Assembly: GCA_017303475.1 (NCBI GenBank)
Contig: JAFLBO010000011.1
Coordinates: forward strand, 124,001 to 188,000
Length of the DNA stretch: 64,000 bases
From: Chitinophagales bacterium
GTDB lineage: Bacteria > Bacteroidota > Bacteroidia > Chitinophagales > Saprospiraceae
Direction: 5' to 3'
The notes beneath the pieces were generated by a model. It had not been told where the DNA came from and did no database searches. It saw nothing but the letters and a program-made list of their open reading frames with translations. Of this stretch, positions 32,600-39,199 are shown one piece after another (position 1 is the stretch's first letter; each line of letters begins with the position of its first letter). Both the position numbers and the translations under genes were made by a program.

Positions 32600-32827
32600 T
32601 TATATCTTTTGCACCTGAATAATCTTTACCGGACAATTACGCGCAGCCTGAAGGTTATCCTCATATTCATGATCGTCTACTATTACCCGGTAAAAACCGC
32701 GCTTGTCTACCCCATTCACCAAGGTACACTTGCCATCGCGACGGGATACCCGCCAGCGGTAGTCTGCCGCTTCTACGCAGGCATTGCAGCCAATACATTT
32801 TTCCCGTTGCTGAATGATCTGCACCAT
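32600..32827 (-). CDS. Ferredoxin-like [4Fe-4S] protein, partner of the U32 protein
   Basis: 75 residues from MVQIIQQREKCIGCNACVE. One [4Fe-4S] set, CIGCNAC...CPV, is visible; the second set found in classical 8Fe ferredoxins is missing, leaving an extra Cys in DGKCTLV. The ATG is one base after the U32-gene stop. E. coli TrhP (YegQ) needs Fe-S/ferredoxin functions for tRNA hydroxylation, so a dedicated electron partner is a reasonable inference. Confidence 0.82.
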   Translation of the reverse strand: MVQIIQQREKCIGCNACVEAADYRWRVSRRDGKCTLVNGVDKRGFYRVIVDDHEYEDNLQAARNCPVKIIQVQKI

Positions 32828-32828
32828 A

Positions 32829-34073
32829 TCAGGCAGGCAAAATTTTATACAGTTTGTCAGAAGGCCGGATTCTTTCCTCAAGGGGCAGCGTAAACACCTC
32901 TCCTTTTACTGCTTTTTCCGCTGGCTGGCCGTCTATACGCAACGCTGTTACCGTTGTTTCTACATATCCTGTTGTAGGACCTGTGATCATTATCTGATCG
33001 CCTATTGCCAATTGACTGCTTTCCAAACGGAATTCGCCCACCGATGCTTTATCAAAATATTTCACCCCCCTCCCGATATACACTTTCACCGTAGTGGCTT
33101 TTGAGCCATAGGAATCATTCCACTCACCCATTTTTTTGCCCAGATAGTATCCATCCCAAAAACCCCGGTTGTACACCGTAGCCAATCGGGCTTTCCAGTC
33201 TTCTACCTTTTCGGGTGTTACCCTCCCGGCACTATATGCATCAATGGCTTCCCGATAACACTGAGTTACTGTAAACACATAATCTGCCGAACGCCCTCTT
33301 CCTTCAATTTTCAATACAGAAACCCCCGCATCCAGGATTTTATCGAGAAAATCAATGGTACACAAATCTTTGGCCGACATGATGTATTCATTGTCTACCT
33401 CAAATTCAACGCCATCGTCTTTATCCATCACGACATAGCTTTTGCGGCAATTTTGAATACAAGCGCCCCTGTTAGCGGAGGCAAAATTGGAGTGCAAACT
33501 GAGGTAGCATTTTCCAGAAATAGCCATACAAAGTGCTCCGTGAGCAAAAATTTCAACACGCACCAGTTCTCCGGAGGGCCCGGTTATTTGTCGCCGTTTA
33601 ATGTCGCGGGTAATATCTGCTACCTGTTTCAGGCTCAATTCCCGGGCCAGCACAATCGTATCGGCATAGGTGGCATAAAACGCTACGGTATCAATGTTAG
33701 ATACGTTTACCTGTGTGGAAATATGCACCTTAACCCCTTGTTTATGCGCGAAATGAATGGCGGCATGATCCGAAGCAATGATGGCCGTAATCCCGCTTTC
33801 CTTGACAGCCAGTATGATTCGTTTCATCAAACTGATGTCGTGATCATACAGCACGGTATTTAGCGCCAAATAGGTGTTTATACCATATTCCTTGCCTATT
33901 TCGGCCACTTTTCGCAAATCATCCAAAGTGAAATTGTTGCTGGAACGCGCCCGCATATTCAATTGTTCCACACCAAAATACACCGCATTACAGCCCGCCT
34001 TGATGGCAGCCATTAATGCTTCAAAGGAGCCTGCAGGCGAGAGTAATTCAATTTTAGCTGCTTGAGCCTTCAT
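32829..34073 (-). CDS. U32-family protein, TrhP-like tRNA 5-hydroxyuridine synthase
   Basis: 414 residues starting MKAQAAKIELLSPAGSFEAL. The U32 signature is EIFAHGALCMAISGKCYLSL, with additional Cys in GACIQNCRKSY that can bind a cluster, as in TrhP/RlhA. A C-terminal beta-barrel domain follows after about residue 330. TrhP members hydroxylate U34 of tRNA using prephenate. The start overlaps the end of deoD by 20 bases and a ferredoxin gene follows, so this is a coupled unit. TrhP rather than RlhA is inferred from its length. Confidence 0.82.
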   Translation of the reverse strand: MKAQAAKIELLSPAGSFEALMAAIKAGCNAVYFGVEQLNMRARSSNNFTLDDLRKVAEIGKEYGINTYLALNTVLYDHDISLMKRIILAVKESGITAIIASDHAAIHFAHKQGVKVHISTQVNVSNIDTVAFYATYADTIVLARELSLKQVADITRDIKRRQITGPSGELVRVEIFAHGALCMAISGKCYLSLHSNFASANRGACIQNCRKSYVVMDKDDGVEFEVDNEYIMSAKDLCTIDFLDKILDAGVSVLKIEGRGRSADYVFTVTQCYREAIDAYSAGRVTPEKVEDWKARLATVYNRGFWDGYYLGKKMGEWNDSYGSKATTVKVYIGRGVKYFDKASVGEFRLESSQLAIGDQIMITGPTTGYVETTVTALRIDGQPAEKAVKGEVFTLPLEERIRPSDKLYKILPA

Positions 34074-34776
34074 AATCTATCAATTCAAGTGCAATCCGGG
34101 CTAAATCCCGGAATGAATCCTGCCGTTCGGCAGCCGACAACTGTTCGCCTGTAACCAGCGAATCTGATATAACATTCATGGCCAAAGCCTTTACGCCGCC
34201 CATTCTGGCGTTTTGATACAGGGCATAAGCCTCCATTTCAATGCATAAAGCGCCTGTTTTTTGCCATTTTTTCCATTGATCCGGGTCCATGTGATAAAAT
34301 ACATCCGAACTTACCACGGTGCCGGCATGGTACTGAATGCCCATTTTTTCCGCTAAAAGAGCGGCCTGACGTAAAAGCGAAAAATCAGGGGTGGCAGATA
34401 TATGTCCGGAAAGCCCAAATTGCGATGGGTAATTGGAGTCCGTAGATGCGGCCTGAGCCAACACTACATCCCGAATATGTAAATGGCCCTGAAGCGCTCC
34501 TGCCGTACCGATGCGAATCAGTTGCTTAACACCGTAAAACTGAATCAATTCGCTGGAATATATCCCCATGGAGGGCATTCCCATGCCTGTACCCATTACC
34601 GAAACACGTTTGCCCTGGTAATACCCGGTGAAGCCCAGCATATTACGCACCTGGTTAAAAGGTTGCGCGTCTGTGAGTAGCTCCATAGCAATCTGTCGGG
34701 CCCGCAGGGGATCTCCCGGCAATAAAATGGTTTCTGCAATGTCGCCTCTTTTGGCCTCTATATGTGGTGTTGCCAT
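34054..34776 (-). CDS. deoD: Purine-nucleoside phosphorylase, DeoD type
   Basis: 240-residue hexameric PNP: MATPHIEAKRGDIAETILLPGDPLRA is the N-terminal phosphate/nucleoside site. VMGTGMGMPSMGIYSSELI, RIGTAGALQ and CIEMEAYALY are family motifs, with the catalytic Asp in NVISDSLVTGE. It cleaves purine (deoxy)nucleosides for salvage. It sits inside a run with queD and the tRNA-hydroxylation gene, hence nucleoside/tRNA metabolism. Confidence 0.96.
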   Translation of the reverse strand: MATPHIEAKRGDIAETILLPGDPLRARQIAMELLTDAQPFNQVRNMLGFTGYYQGKRVSVMGTGMGMPSMGIYSSELIQFYGVKQLIRIGTAGALQGHLHIRDVVLAQAASTDSNYPSQFGLSGHISATPDFSLLRQAALLAEKMGIQYHAGTVVSSDVFYHMDPDQWKKWQKTGALCIEMEAYALYQNARMGGVKALAMNVISDSLVTGEQLSAAERQDSFRDLARIALELIDYEGSSS

Positions 34777-34800
34777 GCCTTTGCAAATGGGGAAAGGGGA

Positions 34801-35250
34801 CTAATCTTCAGCATACCATTCTGCGTATGATGAAGCTGTTTCGGAGAGTTTGACACGCCAAAGTTCAATCCCGGGAGGTAGGGCCGGAGTAACAGATTGC
34901 ACAAGTAGACCTATCATATTTTCGCAGGTAGGCTGAAAAGGCAAACAGATTACCTTACCAAAATGTGTATCCATAGCATGGCGTACCCCGGCATCAACGG
35001 TTTCAGGTAGTACCAGGGCATGATCATAATGCCGTACAAAAGCCTCCTGAACCAGTTCTTTGAGTTGTTTAAAATCCATAACCATGCCGTTTTTCGCATG
35101 GCCGTCCTGTTGCAAAGGAATTCCTCTCACACATACTTCAAGCTGGAAAGAATGCCCATGAATATGGCGACACGCCCCGTCGTATCCCGGCAGGGCGTGT
35201 GCCATTTCAAAAGTAAACAATTTGGTAAGTCTTATTTTCACGAAATGCAA
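34801..35250 (-). CDS. queD: 6-carboxytetrahydropterin synthase / PTPS-family protein
   Basis: 149 residues (starting TTG at 35250; GTG at 35241, giving VKIRLTKLFTFEMAHAL, is also possible). Zinc His residues are in FEMAHAL and HIHGHSF, the catalytic Cys in GACRHIHGH, and PTCENM near residue 108 gives the substrate Glu. It makes 6-carboxytetrahydropterin for queuosine/7-deazaguanine or acts in pterin metabolism. The first codon directly follows the DoxX-like gene's stop. Confidence 0.88.
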   Translation of the reverse strand: MHFVKIRLTKLFTFEMAHALPGYDGACRHIHGHSFQLEVCVRGIPLQQDGHAKNGMVMDFKQLKELVQEAFVRHYDHALVLPETVDAGVRHAMDTHFGKVICLPFQPTCENMIGLLVQSVTPALPPGIELWRVKLSETASSYAEWYAED

Positions 35251-35682
35251 TCAGGATTTTTCTTCCTTCAGAATAATCAGAAGTGCGGCCAAAAACACCA
35301 GGTTTTTCACAATGTATTGCCCCACGATGGTGAAACCGTACGGTGCGTGAGAAAACGATACATCTGGGAAAAAGAACAGGGGCATGAATGTGAAAATCAT
35401 GTGCAATATAGAAGCCTGAGCGCCAAAACGTATGAACCTGCCGCTCAGGAATATTACACCTATCCCTACTTCCCAGATGGCCAGCAAAAGCAGGTTAACT
35501 TCATCAGGTATGACCCCGAAAGTCAGGACCCGGATGGTGTCCTTGGCCAGGTTTTCTGCCGGACTCAGGCCATGAAAAAATTTTAAAATGCCGAACCAAA
35601 AGTAATTAATCCCAATAGCCCAGCGTAGTAGCCTTGTGGTCTGACCATATACCAGGGAAGGAAAGATAGAGCCGAATTGCAT
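35251..35682 (-). CDS. DoxX-like membrane protein
   Basis: 143-residue four-helix membrane protein beginning MQFGSIFPSLVYGQTTRLLRWAIG. NYFWFGILKFFHGLSPAENL and the later AIWEVGIGVIFLSGRF resemble the DoxX/DUF417-like superfamily. The function is not established. It lies between the macro-domain gene and queD, contiguous with both on the minus strand. Confidence 0.7.
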   Translation of the reverse strand: MQFGSIFPSLVYGQTTRLLRWAIGINYFWFGILKFFHGLSPAENLAKDTIRVLTFGVIPDEVNLLLLAIWEVGIGVIFLSGRFIRFGAQASILHMIFTFMPLFFFPDVSFSHAPYGFTIVGQYIVKNLVFLAALLIILKEEKS

Positions 35683-35710
35683 CGTCTACGAGTTTTAGGT
35701 GTGAAATGGA

Positions 35711-36193
35711 TTATTCATCCGCAGCCTGCCCTTTGGCAAAGGTTGCGTATACGTAAATATTGGCATTTACATCGCCCAGATTACTGTAAATCAAGGGTTT
35801 AACATCCTCCCATTTCAAGCCCCCAACCCCTGTAGCCAGGCGTGGCAAAGCCACTGATTTCAAGCCTTCCTCCTGGATGATTTTTTTCAGATCCTTCAGT
35901 GCATGCCCTACATGCTGCAGGGTAGCATGACCGGCATGACCGCCGTGCCCCGTAGAGGGATCCTGAGTGAGCAGATTAACGATCCGTTTTCCTTCAGCTC
36001 CACTCCATATCCAGGCAGTGCCGGGTTTAGGGTTCTGTTGATGACACCAATGGCGAAAATCTTTCACCATGGAGGGGAAGTCCTGCCGTAAACTCAGGGC
36101 TAAACCGTTTTCAAAGTGATCATGCGGGGCAATGCCATGGGCTATAGCTTGGGCTTTAGACAATAAAATGTCGCCAGTAACTTCTTTAATCAT
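35711..36193 (-). CDS. Macro-domain protein
   Basis: 160 residues. A macro fold is suggested by MIKEVTGDILLSKAQAIAHG at the N-terminus and VALPRLATGVGGLKWEDVKPLI, the ALC1/TARG1-like ligand loop, near residues 115-136. Such domains bind or hydrolyse ADP-ribose. No DarT-type toxin gene is adjacent, so a DarTG system is not supported. It is the first gene of the minus-strand run to the ferredoxin. Its upstream gap is shared with the hsp20 remnant promoter. Confidence 0.82.
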   Translation of the reverse strand: MIKEVTGDILLSKAQAIAHGIAPHDHFENGLALSLRQDFPSMVKDFRHWCHQQNPKPGTAWIWSGAEGKRIVNLLTQDPSTGHGGHAGHATLQHVGHALKDLKKIIQEEGLKSVALPRLATGVGGLKWEDVKPLIYSNLGDVNANIYVYATFAKGQAADE

Positions 36194-36270
36194 GGTGTAT
36201 CAGGTTTAAATTCTGCTGCAAGGTGCCGCAACCTGCATAATGTGGCTGATGATGGGGGTTCGGAACGGGG

Positions 36271-36349
36271 GTGATTTTGGTCACCTACTGAAATCATCCT
36301 GTGTTTTGACGGAGATCATTTCCATCAATGGCGCCTCCGTAGACCTTTG
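36271..36349 (+). promoter_or_regulatory. hsp20-remnant promoter with Crp/Fnr-type sites
   Basis: GTGATTTTGGTCAC (36271-36284) and TGACGGAGATCA (36307-36318) are 5-4-5 dyads one base from TGAC-N4-GTCA. The second is centred 29.5 bases before the -7-like box GACCTTTG (36342-36349). The promoter now leads only to the truncated hsp20 reading frame. Because the first dyad is palindromic it could also act on the divergent macro-domain gene. Confidence 0.55.
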
Positions 36350-36375
36350 TATTACAAATTAAAACATATAAAAAG

Positions 36376-36474
36376 GAGGTCATTTCGGCCCAGTATGCCG
36401 ATGGCATTTTGAAGGTAACCCTGCCAAAGAAAAAAGCCGAAGAAGAACCTGGCAAACAGATTACCGTGGATTAA
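36376..36474 (+). pseudogene. hsp20 (small heat-shock protein) C-terminal remnant
   Basis: The frame reads EVISAQYADGILKVTLPKKK followed by AEEEPGKQITVD and a stop, the standard C-terminus of alpha-crystallin/Hsp20 proteins (A-x-Y-x-D-G-I-L-x-V-x-L-P). No start codon is in frame upstream. The promoter-like region is only about 27 bases before it, so most of the gene has been deleted internally. A good terminator follows at 36507-36537, so the transcript probably still forms. Confidence 0.82.
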
Positions 36475-36506
36475 TCCGAAGTACGCATCATTTAGGTTGT
36501 GTTGTG

Positions 36507-36537
36507 CCGCCCGGTTTCCCGCCGGGCGGTTTTTTTA
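36507..36537 (+). terminator. Intrinsic terminator of the hsp20 remnant
   Basis: CCGCCCGG and CCGGGCGG pair around TTTCCCG and are followed by eight T. Confidence 0.9.
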
Positions 36538-36541
36538 TTTG

Positions 36542-37087
36542 TTAGATGGTAAAATTTGCCCAATCTGGGATTCTTGGGCTGGCCGGGTTCTCCGCGTGGG
36601 GTTTTAAGACCAACTGAAACCACTGGGTACTATGCCACTTGCCAAACTTGTAACCAATCTTTTCATATACGCCAACCTCCCGAAAACCAAGTTTCTGATG
36701 CAAGGCTACACTTGCTTCATTAGGAAGCGCTATTCCGGCAAAAACATTGTAATAGCCTTGCCAGGCAAGAACATCAAATAGTTTTTGATATAGCAATTTA
36801 CCTATACCCTTGCCACAACAAGAGGGATGCAGGTAAATGGTGCTTTCAGGCGACCACTGATAGGCGGCCCTGGTTCTGAAATCCGAAGCATAAGCGTAAC
36901 CAGCAATCCTGTTACCTTCCCTGGCCACCACATATGGATACTTAGCCTGAATATTTTTCATTCTGTTTTCCATCTCCATCAGAGAAGGAGGCTCATATTC
37001 AAATGTTATGGCAGTGTTCAACACATAATGCCTGTAGATGTCCAAAATATCCGGACCATCCTCCAATTTCGCCATGCTGAAAGTCAT
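36542..37087 (-). CDS. GNAT N-acetyltransferase, phosphinothricin-acetyltransferase-like
   Basis: 181 residues. The acetyl-CoA loop is visible as HPSCCGKGIGKLLYQKL (R/Q-x-x-G-x-G/A type) and the C-terminal VALHQKLGFREVGVYEKIGYKFGKWHSTQWFQ is typical of PAT/methionine sulfoximine acetyltransferase members. It acetylates small amines; the substrate is unknown. It could start at MAKLEDG, four codons downstream. Confidence 0.85.
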   Translation of the reverse strand: MTFSMAKLEDGPDILDIYRHYVLNTAITFEYEPPSLMEMENRMKNIQAKYPYVVAREGNRIAGYAYASDFRTRAAYQWSPESTIYLHPSCCGKGIGKLLYQKLFDVLAWQGYYNVFAGIALPNEASVALHQKLGFREVGVYEKIGYKFGKWHSTQWFQLVLKPHAENPASPRIPDWANFTI

Positions 37088-37184
37088 ATGTTCGGTTATT
37101 GTTTTTACGCTCGGTGGTTGGAAGCCAATCTCTGGTACCTGACAATGATATAATTCCTATTTTCGCCCGTTATCTTCTGGTTTT

Positions 37185-38030
37185 ATGTCTTCTGCCCGTA
37201 TTTACCTGGAACAACTGCTTGCCAAAGGCAAACTGGAAGCCGCTCTGGAAGCCGGCATGATACTCTGCCGGTATTATCAGGATGCTGTGGCTAATGCCAC
37301 CGTAGTACAACAATCAGGACAGTTTCACAACCTCATGGACGATTACCACGCCGGAACCATCAGTTTAGATGATTTCCGGCCTGAACGCGCGCGCATCAAC
37401 CTTGCTCTGTTGGATTGGGTTCATAGCATCCCGGAAACCTGGACTACCGAAGCCCTGGAAAAAGCCGGATTTTCAGAGAAAACTTTTGAAAAAGACGCCT
37501 CCTCTGCCAAACAAAAATTCTTGCTACTGCCGGTTGTAATTGTGCTGGTTTTGGGTGCTGCATTCGGAGCCATCTGGTATTTCAGATCCGACGTTCAGCC
37601 GGAAACGAATGCACCCGCGAAAACACCCGAAACCAACACTACCCTTCCACCCCGCCCCGCCGATACCACATCCCAACAAACAGCAAAGACTCAGCCCACG
37701 ACACAAAAACCGGTATCCAAAAGCAAATCCCAACCTCAAAAAAATACCAACCCTGTTGTTCCCAAACCTTCAACTGAACCCAAAACCCAACCTACTGAAA
37801 CATTGGCTACGCCAGATCAGAAATTCCGCAGCTTTGCCAAAAGCGCTATCTACGATGATATGGAGCTGGGTTATATGGGAAACAATTATGCTTTCCGAAA
37901 TGTACGCACCAAAGAAATTCTCTGCTGCTATGCTGCTGCCAAAGGTTTTTCTGATGGGAAAGCCTATGTGAGCACCGACGGCAAAAACTTCTTCTACATC
38001 AATAAAAAAGGCGAGAAGATTCAAAAATAA
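37185..38030 (+). CDS. EAD11 - transmembrane - WG-repeat-like protein (conflict-system type)
   Basis: 281 residues. Residues 1-95 (LEQLLAKGKLEAALEAGMIL, QSGQFHNLMDDYHAGTIS, RINLALLDWVHSIPE) match the pattern of effector-associated domain 11, an adaptor domain of bacterial STAND/conflict systems. A single TM helix lies near 112-131 and a Pro/Thr/Gln-rich linker spans 135-215. A C-terminal segment with FSDGKAYVSTDGKNFFYINK resembles WG/KWG repeats. No NTPase or nuclease effector is adjacent, so it would act with partners elsewhere. Family assignment is by pattern recognition only. Confidence 0.6.
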   Translation: MSSARIYLEQLLAKGKLEAALEAGMILCRYYQDAVANATVVQQSGQFHNLMDDYHAGTISLDDFRPERARINLALLDWVHSIPETWTTEALEKAGFSEKTFEKDASSAKQKFLLLPVVIVLVLGAAFGAIWYFRSDVQPETNAPAKTPETNTTLPPRPADTTSQQTAKTQPTTQKPVSKSKSQPQKNTNPVVPKPSTEPKTQPTETLATPDQKFRSFAKSAIYDDMELGYMGNNYAFRNVRTKEILCCYAAAKGFSDGKAYVSTDGKNFFYINKKGEKIQK

Positions 38031-38042
38031 CCTCCTCCGGAC

Positions 38043-38945
38043 CTATTTTTTCAACTTATAGGCAATTACATCCAGCTGTTCCTTGATGGCGTCCAACTGG
38101 GTATGCAATTCTGCAATATCATCCTCCAAATGATGTGTTCCCGCCTCTTTGCGCGCTAAACGGTCTTCTACTTCATGCTCCTTGCGGACCTCGTCCATGG
38201 CATTCATGATAACACCAATGAATAAGTTCAGAACGATCATGGTGCCAAACAACACAAAAGATACAAAGTAAACCACCGCCGACATTCCGTGACTCTCTGG
38301 CGTAATACATCCCGACTCCGGTCCGTAGCCCCATTTAGGGTCGTTGCAACCAAACATATTCACATACATGATTTCCGACCAACCTTCCAGAGTACTCACC
38401 CGGAATAACGACAACATAGCGGTACCCAGTGAGCCAAAGTGAAACGGATCATTTTTACTAAAAATGAACACACCCATGGCGCCATAGATATAGTAAAGCA
38501 ACAACAACAGAATACCTACATAACCCATGCTCGGGATACTCTTCAACATAGCATTGATCAGCATCTTCAATTGCGGCAAAGCCTGAACCAATCGCAACAC
38601 CCGTAGTACCCTGGCCAATCGTATCACAGCTACAAATCCCGCATTGATCTCTGGCAACACATGCGCCAACCAGCATACCGCCACAATCACAAAATCAAAT
38701 ATATTCCAGGGGTCGCGAAAATAATTCCAGGGCTTGGCGCCTTCGGCCAATACTTTAACCAGAAATTCTACCGTAAAAATCAATAAAATGAGCAGATCCG
38801 CACTTTCCAGCAAATTGTGCCATGGCGAACTTTCAGTGTGGTAGGTTTCAATTCCTACCAGGATTCCCGCAGCCAGAATGACGCCTAAAATCAATTGGTT
38901 AAACCAGCGGCTTTCCGCTACCTGACGAAAAAGGGCAGTTGACAT
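38043..38945 (-). CDS. Bacterial voltage-gated cation channel (BacNav/BacCav type)
   Basis: 300 residues from MSTALFRQVAESRWFNQLIL. Six helices S1-S6 are present, with S4 carrying regularly spaced Arg (RLARVLRVLRLVQALPQ). The pore has the filter STLEGWSE in place of TLESWSM of NavAb. The S6-distal neck ends in a coiled coil (DDIAELHTQLDAIKEQLDVI) that tetramerises. Gly at filter position 4 is the feature linked to Ca2+ selectivity in CavMr. It is convergent with the EAD11 gene by 12 bases. Confidence 0.9.
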   Translation of the reverse strand: MSTALFRQVAESRWFNQLILGVILAAGILVGIETYHTESSPWHNLLESADLLILLIFTVEFLVKVLAEGAKPWNYFRDPWNIFDFVIVAVCWLAHVLPEINAGFVAVIRLARVLRVLRLVQALPQLKMLINAMLKSIPSMGYVGILLLLLYYIYGAMGVFIFSKNDPFHFGSLGTAMLSLFRVSTLEGWSEIMYVNMFGCNDPKWGYGPESGCITPESHGMSAVVYFVSFVLFGTMIVLNLFIGVIMNAMDEVRKEHEVEDRLARKEAGTHHLEDDIAELHTQLDAIKEQLDVIAYKLKK

Positions 38946-38977
38946 ATTGAGCAGATAATTTTTGGCAAAAAAAGAGG

Positions 38978-39012
38978 AAAAGCGCGAGTAGGCACATGCC
39001 CATCGCGCTTTT
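38978..39012. terminator. Hairpin terminator between giant surface protein and channel gene
   Basis: AAAAGCGCGA and TCGCGCTTTT pair across GTAGGCACATGCCCA. T runs follow on the plus strand and a T-rich segment on the minus strand, so it can stop transcription from the giant minus-strand gene. Confidence 0.65.
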
Positions 39013-39199
39013 TTCATTTTTTTTTAAAAACAATTGTGACCAATGTTCCTATGCCCGTATAAATATCAAAACCTGGGAAACACATACACACACTCCCGAA
39101 TACCGATTTTTCTAAAAACCGATTCTACCCAACTTTTCTTACCGATTGTAAAGTCCAAAAAGCAAGCCGTTCCGTCCCCCCACGGAGCGGCTATTTTTT

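Noticed and set aside
35711..36193. DarTG toxin-antitoxin with the macro-domain protein as DarG
   Set aside because: No DarT-like gene is adjacent, and the C-terminal DarG domain is missing.
36542..37087. Antibiotic (phosphinothricin) resistance function
   Set aside because: PAT-like GNATs are common in bacteria and their native substrates differ; only the fold is supported.
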